A DNA stretch of 64,000 bases from Shouchella patagoniensis. GTDB lineage: Bacteria; Bacillota; Bacilli; Bacillales; Bacillaceae_D. Shown in pieces: positions 29,201-36,867 of this stretch. The translations under genes and the position numbers were made by a program. The notes beneath the pieces are model-generated. The model saw nothing but the letters and a program-made list of their open reading frames with translations. It was not told where the DNA came from and did no database searches. Within the stretch, counting starts at the first letter, position 1. Each line of letters starts with the position of its first letter. The DNA lies in contig NZ_KV917377.1 of NCBI RefSeq assembly GCF_002019705.1, positions 494,565 through 558,564 on the forward strand, read 5' to 3'.

Positions 29201-29705
29201 TTCTCATATCCTGACTGGTTTCTAAAAGTAATACATCACAACCACCATCAATTAAGCCTCTGGCTTGCTCTTCATATGCATCAGTCAACTGTTCAAACGT
29301 TGCTCCTCCAGTTACCGATAACGACTTCGTTGTTGGTCCCATTGCCCCTGCCACAAAACGAGGTTGTTCCAATGTAGTTATTTTATTAACCTCAACTTTA
29401 GCTAACCTCGCTGCCTCTTTGCTTAATGCATAAGCTTTATGTCCAATATTATAATCCTCTAAAACAATGCTTGAAGAACCAAACGTATTTGTAGAAATAA
29501 TATCGGCACCTGCTTCTAAGTACGTACGATAGATATGACTAATGGCCTCAGGGGAAGTCTCATTTAATAGTTCATTACATCCCTCGTACTCTTCGCCTCC
29601 AAAATCATCCGCAGTTAAATTAGCCTCCTGAAGCATCGTTCCCATCGCTCCATCTAGCACTAATATTCTCTGTTGAAGTTGCTCTAAGAAGTTTGCTTGT
29701 ATCAT
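26256..29705 (-). CDS. metH: Cobalamin-dependent methionine synthase
   Basis: MetH transfers a methyl group from methyl-THF through cobalamin to homocysteine. The 1149-residue protein contains, in order, the homocysteine domain (about 1-300, zinc cysteines in GLNCATGPE and GGCCGTTPAH near 290), the pterin domain (about 330-590), the helical cap and B12 domain with the cobalt-ligand motif DVHDIGKN at about 722, and the SAM reactivation domain (about 880-1149). All four modules are complete. It starts 2 bases after yitJ and belongs to the SAM-riboswitch operon. B. subtilis itself uses the cobalamin-independent MetE instead. Confidence 0.97.
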   Translation of the reverse strand: MIQANFLEQLQQRILVLDGAMGTMLQEANLTADDFGGEEYEGCNELLNETSPEAISHIYRTYLEAGADIISTNTFGSSSIVLEDYNIGHKAYALSKEAARLAKVEVNKITTLEQPRFVAGAMGPTTKSLSVTGGATFEQLTDAYEEQARGLIDGGCDVLLLETSQDMRNVKAAYIGITTAFTKTDKKLPLMISGTIEPMGTTLAGQTVEAFYLSLEHMEPAVVGLNCATGPEFMRDHLRSLSELADSSVSCYPNAGLPDEDGKYHETPDSLATKIEAFAEKGWLNVVGGCCGTTPAHIKKLAAVIKKYPPRTAGKRTSHAVSGIEPLFYDDSMRPLFVGERTNVIGSRKFKRLIEEGKYEEASEIARSQVKRGAHIIDICLADPDRDEMEDMAFFLSYAVNKVKVPLMIDSTDEAVIEEALTHSQGKAIINSINLEDGEERFEAVLPLVKKFGAAVVVGTIDEVGMAVTAERKLEIAKRSFDLLTNKYGIPAHDIIFDPLVFPVGTGDEQYIGSAEATVTGIKLIKDALPSCLIILGVSNVSFGLPPVGREVLNAVYLYHCTQAGLDYAIVNTEKLERYASISDEEKEQAKRLLFETNDENLATFTAFYRGKKSEKRVEYEGLSLEERLALYVVEGTKERLEVDLTAALTSYQNPLDIINGPLMNGMDEVGRLFNNNELIVAEVLQSAEVMKASVAFLEPHMDKKADDEGKGKILLATVKGDVHDIGKNLVDIILSNNGFEIVNLGIKVTSNELLEAINKEKPKAIGLSGLLVKSAQQMVLTAQDLKQQQVSIPILVGGAALTKKFVDTRIAPEYGGMVVYAKDAMNGLEIANQLTTPEKQQLLQLELENERAEKAEYESKKVKKKVKSDTTKRSEVTHTHAPLIPTDLQEHIIRNYQIDHIYPYVNMQMLLGRHLGVQGKVSRLLTEGDERTVSLKSKVDQLFVDAKKGDLLQANAMYRFFPANSEGNDLIIYDPDSPHIEVERFTFPRQQHTPFLCLADFVKGVGTGVDYVGFLAVTAGHGIRQHAEKAKDNGDYLLSHLMQAAALETAEGLAERIHQQMRDRWGFPDPADFTMAERFAAKYQGVRVSFGYPACPNLEDQAKLFQLLKPEKIGIELTEGFMMEPEASVTALVFSHPEGRYFNVLSSL

Positions 29706-29707
29706 GA

Positions 29708-31558
29708 TTAATTCCCTTCCTTGTTTGAAGCTTGTTTTCCGATTAATCTTGTATGACGCGTCAATTCTTCTGTTATTTCATAGCGAAGAAAAGGTGTAAT
29801 AAAATATAAACCATTAAAATAATTTGTAGCGGCATCAGCAAGAGATTTAGCAATTTTTAACCCTTCCTGCTCTCCTAACAGTCGATCTTCACCGCAAGTG
29901 GACATGATTCGCCTCGTTTCATCACTTAATGATATACCTGGCACTTCATTATGGAGAAATTCTGCGTTTCTGCTACTTATAAGAGGCATAATCCCTACAA
30001 AAATAGGAACCTTCAAATGCTTAGTTGCTTCATAAACAGCTTCAAATTGTCGCTCTTCAAAAATCGGCTGACTCAAAAAATAATCAGCGCCTGCCTCTAT
30101 CTTTTTTTCTAACCGTCGAACCGCTTTGTCTAAATGTTTTACATTAGGGTTAAATGCAGCTGCAGTTGTAAAACGACTCGGATTACCAAGTGACTTTCCA
30201 GAGAAAGAAATCCCTTTGTTCATTTGATTAATTAATGGCAATAATTTCAATGACGAAACATCATATACGGATGTCGCTCCTGGAAAATCTCCGATTTTGC
30301 TCGGGTCACCAGTAACAACTAGCAAGTCATGGAGTCCTGCCAGTTCTAAACCCATTAAATGAGACTGAAGACCTATTAAATTCCGATCTCTACATGTTAA
30401 GTGGACCAAACTACGTAGACCTACCTTTTCCTTCAAAATCATAGCAAGTGTCTGATTATCAACACGAGGACTAGCCAAGGAATTATCTGCTAGTGTTAAA
30501 GCATCTACGCCGGCTTCCTTTAATGCTTTTGCCCCCTTAATAAATCGAACAATGTCTAATTTTTTAGGTGGGTCTAGTTCAACAATAATCGTTTGTTTTT
30601 GTAGCGCTAGCTCCTTAATTGAAGCCTCTTTCGGCCTTATTGTTTGGACTTGGCTCTCTTGCTGAGATTTGAATTGTGCTTTGTCTCTTATAATTGGCTT
30701 CCTTCCAGCTACGGCTTTTGCAATTGATTCAATATGGGCTGGTGTTGTTCCACAACATCCCCCTAACAACCGCACACCCTCATCAATAAAACGATCCGCC
30801 ATTGTAGAAAAATATTCTGTATTCGATGCATAGACAAATCTTCCGTCACGATATCCAGGCAAGCTTGCATTGGGATAACACGCTAGAGGGATTGATGCTG
30901 GTAATTTTAATTCTTCAATTGAACGGAGCATGTGATTCGGGCCCATTCGGCAATTGATTCCTACAACATCAGCTCCGAGTTTGTATAGTTCTGAAAGAGC
31001 TTCACTTAAAGTTGTACCATCATTTAATACACCTATATCGCCAAGGGATACATTCATAATGATTGGATTTTTAGTTATTCGCCTAGCAATTTTAACTGTT
31101 TCTTTCGCTTCTTCAAAATCATAAAATGTTTCAAATAATAATCCGTCTACACCAGCCTCAATCAATGCATCAATTTGTTCCATTAAGGCTGCTTGAATCT
31201 TTGTCAAACTGAGATCTTCATATTGAAATCCTTTTATTCCACCGACTGTTCCAACTAAATGGACAGTTGGATTCCCATTAATCGTATCTTTAGCAATCCG
31301 AACAGCCGCTTGATTGATTGTAGCGACGCTTTCTTGCAATCCATACCTCTCAAGTTTTATTGCGTTTGCTGCATACGTATTTGTTTGAATAAGCGTAGCG
31401 CCCGCTTCAATATATGCTTGATGTACACTTGCGATCGCATTAGGGTTAGAAAGATTTAATTCTTCATAGCATAGATCAAAACCTTGTTCATATAGCAATG
31501 TACCTATCGCACCGTCAGCTACGATTAATTGTGTCGCTAACCTTTCATGTAGTTTCAT
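29708..31558 (-). CDS. yitJ: Homocysteine methyltransferase / methylene-THF reductase fusion
   Basis: Two-domain protein of 616 residues. Residues 1 to about 290 are a homocysteine-binding barrel with zinc cysteines in VGINCRMGPN and GGCCGTTPAH (about 266). Residues about 315-610 are a MetF-type FAD-binding barrel with VELDPPKKLD, DNSLASPRVDN and FLSQPIFEERQF. The second part supplies 5-methyl-THF to MetH; the first may methylate homocysteine from another donor. The same fusion occurs in B. subtilis YitJ. GGAGGG precedes ATG 31558, 12 bases after metI. Confidence 0.94.
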   Translation of the reverse strand: MKLHERLATQLIVADGAIGTLLYEQGFDLCYEELNLSNPNAIASVHQAYIEAGATLIQTNTYAANAIKLERYGLQESVATINQAAVRIAKDTINGNPTVHLVGTVGGIKGFQYEDLSLTKIQAALMEQIDALIEAGVDGLLFETFYDFEEAKETVKIARRITKNPIIMNVSLGDIGVLNDGTTLSEALSELYKLGADVVGINCRMGPNHMLRSIEELKLPASIPLACYPNASLPGYRDGRFVYASNTEYFSTMADRFIDEGVRLLGGCCGTTPAHIESIAKAVAGRKPIIRDKAQFKSQQESQVQTIRPKEASIKELALQKQTIIVELDPPKKLDIVRFIKGAKALKEAGVDALTLADNSLASPRVDNQTLAMILKEKVGLRSLVHLTCRDRNLIGLQSHLMGLELAGLHDLLVVTGDPSKIGDFPGATSVYDVSSLKLLPLINQMNKGISFSGKSLGNPSRFTTAAAFNPNVKHLDKAVRRLEKKIEAGADYFLSQPIFEERQFEAVYEATKHLKVPIFVGIMPLISSRNAEFLHNEVPGISLSDETRRIMSTCGEDRLLGEQEGLKIAKSLADAATNYFNGLYFITPFLRYEITEELTRHTRLIGKQASNKEGN

Positions 31559-31570
31559 CTTTGAACCCTC

Positions 31571-32677
31571 CTAATAGCTTCTTGCTATTTTTATTGCTTG
31601 GAGCAAATCCGCTATAAGATCTTCACCATGCTCAATTCCCACAGAGAATCGTAACAAACAATTATCAACACCGTTTGCTATTCGTACCTTCTCTGGAATA
31701 TCCGCATGAGTTTGAGTAGCTGGATATGTCATTAGACTCTCAACACCACCTAAGCTCTCCGCAAAAGAGATAAGCTTCAAATTTTGCAATATTGGGTTAA
31801 TCCACTTTTCGTCTTTGACGCGAAATGAGAGCATTCCACCACGACCAGGATACATTACTTCACTAACAGCTTCTTCTTTTTCTAAAGCCTTTACCACTTG
31901 CTTCGCATTCTCTTCGTGCTTCGCCATTCTTAATGCGAGTGTCTTCATACCCCGTATTAACAACCAAGAATCAAAGGCACTTAAAATACCTCCTGCACCA
32001 TTTTGGTAGTAGGCTAACTGATCACATACAGTCGTTCCATTAGCGACAATTAATCCAGCTACAACATCGTTGTGCCCTCCAAGATACTTCGTCGCTGAAT
32101 GAACAACAATATCGGCCCCTTCTACTAATGGTTTCTGTAATAAAGGTGTAAGAAACGTATTATCAACAATTAAAAGCACTTGATTTTCCCTCGCCAAGTG
32201 AGCAAGTTTGTTAATAGGAGCCTCTTGCATTAAAGGGTTAGTTGGGGTTTCAATAAATATCGCTTTTGTTTTATTCGTAATTAATTTATTGACTGTATCA
32301 ATATCTCTTGGGTCTACGTAATCAAACGTTAATCCCCACCTTTTCCAGCCCCCTTCGAATAATCGATATGTACCTCCATAAAGATCTTTTGAACAAATAA
32401 TATGGTCTCCCTGCTCAAATAATGAGAAAACAATTTGAATAGCAGCCATGCCTGAACTAGTTGCAAAGCCTCTCTCCCCACATTCGAGCTCTGCAATTGC
32501 TTCTTCCAATACTTCTCGAGTCGGATTACCCGTACGGGCATAATCATAACCAGTTGACTCACCAATTCCCGTGTGACGATAAGCTGTTGAAAAATAAACA
32601 GGTGCGTTTACAGCTCCTGTAGTGTCAGTACGTCGATTTCCGATTTGCGCCAAAATAGAAGCTTCATGTTTCTGCAT
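31571..32677 (-). CDS. metI: Cystathionine gamma-synthase / O-acetylhomoserine thiolyase
   Basis: PLP enzyme of the Cys/Met family, 368 residues, joining an activated homoserine to cysteine or sulfide. The PLP lysine is in VHSATKYLGGHND, with STAYRHTG and the SSGMAAIQ phosphate-binding segment. Size and operon position match B. subtilis MetI. A neighbouring metC (cystathionine beta-lyase), which follows metI in B. subtilis, is not found here. It is the first gene after the SAM-I riboswitch. Confidence 0.93.
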   Translation of the reverse strand: MQKHEASILAQIGNRRTDTTGAVNAPVYFSTAYRHTGIGESTGYDYARTGNPTREVLEEAIAELECGERGFATSSGMAAIQIVFSLFEQGDHIICSKDLYGGTYRLFEGGWKRWGLTFDYVDPRDIDTVNKLITNKTKAIFIETPTNPLMQEAPINKLAHLARENQVLLIVDNTFLTPLLQKPLVEGADIVVHSATKYLGGHNDVVAGLIVANGTTVCDQLAYYQNGAGGILSAFDSWLLIRGMKTLALRMAKHEENAKQVVKALEKEEAVSEVMYPGRGGMLSFRVKDEKWINPILQNLKLISFAESLGGVESLMTYPATQTHADIPEKVRIANGVDNCLLRFSVGIEHGEDLIADLLQAIKIARSY

Positions 32678-32753
32678 ATCTGTGTCCTCCCTTTTCCGAC
32701 TAACTGTACGATCTGCTTGTTTTTTCCGCTAATTGACAATTTACAGTTTGAAA

Positions 32754-32902
32754 ATAAAAAAACCTTCTTCAAGATTAGAAGAAGGGTAGATGCATACTTC
32801 TCTTATCTTGCAGTTAATCTGCTGGATTTAGCACCTTGCCACTAAGTAGCTGGTTGCTGAGACTTCGCAGGGCCATTTCCCTCCGCCTCTCTTGATAAGA
32901 AT
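32754..32902 (-). ncRNA. SAM-I (S-box) riboswitch with terminator
   Basis: On the minus strand, CTTATC at about 32900 and GATAAG at about 32800 close P1. Between them come AGAGAGGCGGAGGGA, the GGCCC and CAGCAACC segments and AAGGTGCTAAATCC, in the S-box order. A terminator follows (CCTTCTTC 32763-32770 with GAAGAAGG 32778-32785, then seven T). High SAM should stop transcription before metI-yitJ-metH. Confidence 0.95.
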
Positions 32903-32929
32903 TATTCGATTAGGTGAATCATTGCAACA

Positions 32930-32958
32930 ACTTTACCGTAATTTCTGAAATTAAGCAA
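32930..32958 (-). promoter_or_regulatory. SigA-type promoter of the metI operon
   Basis: TTGCTT (32953-32958), 17-base spacer, TAAAGT (32930-32935) on the minus strand. Transcription would start about 20 bases before P1 of the riboswitch. Confidence 0.65.
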
Positions 32959-32973
32959 CCATTATTATTTAAT

Positions 32974-33753
32974 TCATTGTCTTTCGTCTTCTAACACATT
33001 TAAAACTCTTTTTAATTCAATTGCAGAAAATTGTCCAGGGGCAGATGGTTTTTTACCAGCTGCAAATGTCATTGCAGAACCAAACACACTCCCGCTTACC
33101 CTTGAAAGCGCGCCTAGTTTTCCCATTGCCATAGTCACGATAGGAACGGGTGACTTCTCCGATATAGATAGTGTTACTTCGAGCAAAGAAAGAACATCTG
33201 CTGAGTTTTGTGGCATGACTGCTAGTTTTGGAACATCCGCACCTAAATCAATTGCCCTTAATAATCTCGAAGTCATAATTTCCTTTGTTGGCGTCTTTGT
33301 AAATTCATGATTTGATACAATCACATAACATCCACACTTATGTGCAGTAGTAATGAATGCCCGAACATCTTTTTCTGCTTTAGCCAACTCGATATCTATG
33401 TACTCCACAAGACGAGAATGAACAACCGCTGTCAATAAAGAGAAGTAACGTTCATCCGTTAGTTGTCTTTGCCCACCTTCTTTTTTATTTCTAAAAGTAA
33501 AAATGAGCGGTTTATCTTTAATTGCATTTCTAACCTGGGATAAAGTCTCCAAAACGTGATCCACTTGCTCACATTTTTCAAGAAAATCGACGCGCCATTC
33601 CACAATGTCACATGCCTCATTAGGTAATTGATCAATCTCTACTAACAATTCTCTAACGTTTTCACCTACAATAGGGATACAGATTTTAGGTTTGCCACAA
33701 CCTAATGTGATACCTTTAGCTTCAAGTATTTTTCTTGGTCGATTGAATTCCAT
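32974..33753 (-). CDS. aroD: 3-Dehydroquinate dehydratase, type I
   Basis: AroD dehydrates 3-dehydroquinate to 3-dehydroshikimate through a Schiff base. The 259-residue protein has the catalytic histidine in VIVSNHEFTKTP, the Schiff-base lysine in ADVPKLAVMPQ, and the C-terminal SGSVFGSAMTFAAGKKPSAPGQ. It is a stand-alone gene, away from the aroCBH cluster of the same window. GGAAGG precedes ATG 33753. No terminator is obvious between its stop and the metI promoter 15 bases later, so some read-through into the riboswitch is possible. Confidence 0.96.
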   Translation of the reverse strand: MEFNRPRKILEAKGITLGCGKPKICIPIVGENVRELLVEIDQLPNEACDIVEWRVDFLEKCEQVDHVLETLSQVRNAIKDKPLIFTFRNKKEGGQRQLTDERYFSLLTAVVHSRLVEYIDIELAKAEKDVRAFITTAHKCGCYVIVSNHEFTKTPTKEIMTSRLLRAIDLGADVPKLAVMPQNSADVLSLLEVTLSISEKSPVPIVTMAMGKLGALSRVSGSVFGSAMTFAAGKKPSAPGQFSAIELKRVLNVLEDERQ

Positions 33754-33831
33754 GTCATCCTACCTTCCTTCAAATGCTGTCAGGTTGCTTGTTTTTTATC
33801 TTACACTAAAGTGACAATGTTTGCCTAAACA

Positions 33832-33870
33832 AAAACAAGCCCGCTTTGAAAAGCAAAGCGGGTTTGTTTT
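33832..33870 (-). terminator. Terminator after the zinc-ribbon gene, possibly bidirectional
   Basis: Long inverted repeat around CCCGCTTT and AAAGCGGG with T runs on both sides (about 33832-33870). It separates the 54-codon gene from aroD. Confidence 0.88.
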
Positions 33871-34033
33871 ATTCCGGTGTGGCTTCAATAATCAATTGCT
33901 CTTCATTTCCACATACACACTGTTTAAAGCCTGTCTCATACTCTCCATTTTCGTTTTGCTTGCCTCTTAAAATATACTTTTCCCCGCATAAAGGGCAACG
34001 AATGACAATTCGATAACGATTGGCTGTTGTCAT
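33869..34033 (-). CDS. Small zinc-ribbon-like protein, 54 residues
   Basis: Starting ATG 34033, 7 bases after AAAGGAGG, this frame encodes 54 residues with two cysteine pairs: CPLCGEKY near residue 14 and CVCGNEEQ near residue 41. That spacing suits a treble-clef or zinc-ribbon fold. I do not recognise a named family. It has a near-perfect ribosome site and its own terminator, so it is very probably real. It lies between prsW and aroD; function unknown. Confidence 0.8.
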   Translation of the reverse strand: MTTANRYRIVIRCPLCGEKYILRGKQNENGEYETGFKQCVCGNEEQLIIEATPE

Positions 34034-34071
34034 ACAAAAATCCTCCTTTAAAACATTCTGCCTTACTGGCT

Positions 34072-34719
34072 CTAGCTGTTTAATTTGCTAGCCTTTTTTA
34101 ATTTCCAAATCGCTAATAACCATAATGCGATCATAAAAGGGACCATGGCAAATAAAAAATAATGCCCAAAATCCATTAAGATAAAATCATAAAGACCATG
34201 CAGTAACATAGGAAGAGATGCAGATAAGAGCAGAAAAGCCATCTTTCTTTTTTGGTTGTATTTAGCTTGTCCAATATAATAGCCCATCACAATCCCATAA
34301 ACAGCATGTGCCGTTGTTGGCATTAAAGCACGGGGAATCATATTCTCTAACCCATACGCAACCATATAAAGCGCATTTTCAACAGTTGCAAAACCAAAAG
34401 AAATGGAAACACCAAATAAAATCCCATCACTTGGCCGCTTAAGGTGCCCATGCTGATAAGCAAATACAAACAGCATCAGCCATTTTAACCCTTCTTCAAT
34501 CAATCCGTAAAGCACAAAGGCTTTCGTAAAAGAGTGCGTAAATACCCCTTCCTCCGTAAACGCAAACTGAATAACAGAGATCGGGACAACGAGGAGCGCA
34601 CCAATAATAAAAATTCTGAGTACTAAATACATAGCGGACTTGCTAAAGGAATCACGTAAATAGACGTACGAGAATAATGCCATAGCTGGAGCTAACGCTG
34701 CAATAATTAAGGAAAACAA
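34072..34719 (-). CDS. prsW: Membrane protease PrsW (RsiW site-1 protease)
   Basis: PrsW makes the first cut in the anti-sigma factor RsiW under envelope stress, releasing SigW after further steps. The 215-residue protein has seven to eight membrane segments and the conserved acidic motifs LIEEGLKWLML (EExxK), FATVENALYMV and the TTAHAVYGIVMGY histidine. It matches B. subtilis PrsW in length and place. The start is TTG 34717-34719 with a weak GGTAGG upstream. sigW/rsiW are not in the window. Confidence 0.92.
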   Translation of the reverse strand: MFSLIIAALAPAMALFSYVYLRDSFSKSAMYLVLRIFIIGALLVVPISVIQFAFTEEGVFTHSFTKAFVLYGLIEEGLKWLMLFVFAYQHGHLKRPSDGILFGVSISFGFATVENALYMVAYGLENMIPRALMPTTAHAVYGIVMGYYIGQAKYNQKRKMAFLLLSASLPMLLHGLYDFILMDFGHYFLFAMVPFMIALWLLAIWKLKKASKLNS

Positions 34720-34801
34720 GGCCTACCGACCAACTCTCTTAAAAACAAAAGGAATGCATCCATTATACGGGTGCTCTTTGTTTTCGGGCAAGTTTTATCA
34801 C

Positions 34802-35761
34802 CTAAATAAACCCATTTTCTAGAGGTTGTTTTGAAGCAAGTAACACTAAAGCCTTAATTCGAGCTTTTTTGCTGTCATAATCCGATCCTAATATAACCCC
34901 TAACTGTTCGAGTTGATGGGCACTACCATCGTATTCATAAGTAGGATACACTTTTCCTTCTTCAGAAGAAGTTGTCATAATAACCGGTTTCCCCTCTTCA
35001 ATTGCAGATCGAATCGGTTGAACTAAAGCAGGTGGTACTTGTCCTCTGCCCACACCTTCAATAACTAACCCATCCACCGTTTGTAAAATGGCACGTAGTG
35101 TGGCTGCACTCATCCCTAAATAAACTTTTGCAATACCAATTTCAAGTAGATCTTCCATCACTATTTGATACATTTCCCGCTTAACAGGTTTCTGATACGT
35201 AAATATCACATCGTTGTCAATAATACCTAAATAACCAAAACCAAAGGCATTAAAACCTTGTAAATTTGAGGCATGTTCTTTTTTTACATATCGGGCAGCA
35301 AAAATTCGTTCATTAAAAACGACTACACAGCCTGTCCCTCTTAAATCAGGTTCACATGCGGCATAAACTGCATGGCGCAAATTCATGTATGAATCGCTAC
35401 CTGTTTGTTCTGGACCTCGCTGTGATCCAGTCACAACAACTGGACGATCATCTACATTCGTTAAACCCAAAAAATAAGCAGTCTCTTCCAACGTATCAGT
35501 CCCGTGTGTCACTACAATACCATCAACCGATGAATCGGAAAAAGCTTCATCAATTTCCATTTTTAAAAGCAACCAATCATTCGTATTAATATGAACACTC
35601 GGTTTTTGTAAGACAGACCGAATTGATACTTTTATATCAGAGGGTAGCCCACAGAGTTCGACTAACTCTTCCCCCGTTAATTCGCCCGCAACTAATTTGC
35701 CACTTTCATTCGTTGTACTTGCGATCGTTCCACCAGTTGTAAGTAACATAACATGACGCAT
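34802..35761 (-). CDS. ansA: L-asparaginase
   Basis: Hydrolyses asparagine to aspartate and ammonia. The nucleophile threonine is in LLTTGGTIAST (N-terminus) and the second active-site motif is VVTHGTDTLEETAYFL. It has 319 residues and no signal peptide, so it is cytoplasmic. ATG 35761 is 7 bases after GGGGG; the GTG just upstream at 35764 is the alternative. It follows ypdA by 16 bases and is probably co-transcribed with it. Confidence 0.95.
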   Translation of the reverse strand: MRHVMLLTTGGTIASTTNESGKLVAGELTGEELVELCGLPSDIKVSIRSVLQKPSVHINTNDWLLLKMEIDEAFSDSSVDGIVVTHGTDTLEETAYFLGLTNVDDRPVVVTGSQRGPEQTGSDSYMNLRHAVYAACEPDLRGTGCVVVFNERIFAARYVKKEHASNLQGFNAFGFGYLGIIDNDVIFTYQKPVKREMYQIVMEDLLEIGIAKVYLGMSAATLRAILQTVDGLVIEGVGRGQVPPALVQPIRSAIEEGKPVIMTTSSEEGKVYPTYEYDGSAHQLEQLGVILGSDYDSKKARIKALVLLASKQPLENGFI

Positions 35762-35777
35762 CACAGTGCCCCCACTC

Positions 35778-36734
35778 TTATCTATTCGCTATCGCATTTG
35801 CGATCAAAGATCCATGTTCTCTGCCATTCTCTATAAAAATTTCATTTGCATTGTTCCCAGCAGCAATCACACCAGCAACAAATAAACCTGGAATGTTGGT
35901 CTCCATTGTTTCTTGGTGATAATGAGGTTTGCCCGTAGCTTCATCGACTAGCACACCAAGCCCTCTAATAAACGTGTGGTCTGGATGGTAGCCTGTCATT
36001 GCAAACACAAAGTCAGCGCGCTCCTGATGTTGTTCTTTTTCTGTTTCATATACAACGTGCGTATCAGTAATTTCATTAATTGTGGCATTAAAAACAAGCT
36101 TTACTTTTTCATTACGAACAAGCGAAACAAGTTCAGGTAATATCCACGATTTCACACTTGGAGAATAATCTGCTCCTCGGTACAGCATCGTGACATGTGC
36201 CCCAGCCTTTTCCAACTCAAGCACTGCATCTACAGCGGAATTTTTCCCGCCAATAACTACAACATGATGGTCAAAGTAAGGATGTGCTTCTTTAAAATAA
36301 TGCATGACACGGCTGTGATCTTCACCTGGAATTCCCATCATGTTTGGCGAGTCATAATAACCTGTCGCGACGATTACATAATTAGCTTTTAATTCTTCTT
36401 TTGTTGTATAAACCGTAAACGTCCCATTCACTTCCCGATCAATATTAAGAACTTTTTCAAAAGCTCGAATGGATAACCCTTTTCGCTTCGCAACTGAACG
36501 GTAGTAAACTAAAGCCTGGTTTCGATGAGGCTTACGCTCTTCTACAATAAATGGAACCCCACCAATTTCCAAACGCTCACTTGTACTAAAGAACGTTTGG
36601 TGCGTTGGATATCGATGAATAGAATGAACGATATTTTCTTTTTCTATTATAATGGTCGAGAACCCTTTCTCTTCACATGCAATTGCAGCCGCAAGTCCAC
36701 ATGGTCCACCACCAATAATTAGAACATCTATCAA
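35778..36734 (-). CDS. ypdA: Bacillithiol disulfide reductase (YpdA/Bdr)
   Basis: FAD/NADPH-dependent reductase that reduces oxidised bacillithiol. Two Rossmann motifs are visible: VLIIGGGPCGLAAAI at the N-terminus and VVVIGGKNSAVDAVLELE in the middle, with the family's PTHQTFFSTSE and C-terminal VAGVIAAGNNANEIFIENGR. The start is taken as TTG 36732-36734 (MIDVLIIGGG, 318 residues) because AAAGGGTGG lies just upstream; the ATG at 36767 would add 11 residues before the FAD motif. It indicates a bacillithiol-producing organism. Confidence 0.92.
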   Translation of the reverse strand: MIDVLIIGGGPCGLAAAIACEEKGFSTIIIEKENIVHSIHRYPTHQTFFSTSERLEIGGVPFIVEERKPHRNQALVYYRSVAKRKGLSIRAFEKVLNIDREVNGTFTVYTTKEELKANYVIVATGYYDSPNMMGIPGEDHSRVMHYFKEAHPYFDHHVVVIGGKNSAVDAVLELEKAGAHVTMLYRGADYSPSVKSWILPELVSLVRNEKVKLVFNATINEITDTHVVYETEKEQHQERADFVFAMTGYHPDHTFIRGLGVLVDEATGKPHYHQETMETNIPGLFVAGVIAAGNNANEIFIENGREHGSLIANAIANR

Positions 36735-36806
36735 AAAAACCACCCTTTTTATGTATTGACAGTTCATCTAGCTTGTATAACCATCATTAGATTATTCCCT
36801 ACAACC

Positions 36807-36839
36807 AAAACCCTTGTGTGAACTGCTTCAACACAAGGG
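36807..36839 (-). terminator. Terminator after gudB
   Basis: CCCTTGTGT (36811-36819) pairs with ACACAAGGG (36831-36839); only four T follow on the minus strand, so it may be moderate in strength. Confidence 0.65.
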
Positions 36840-36867
36840 CATTCCATTATTTCATTAGTATAGCAGA

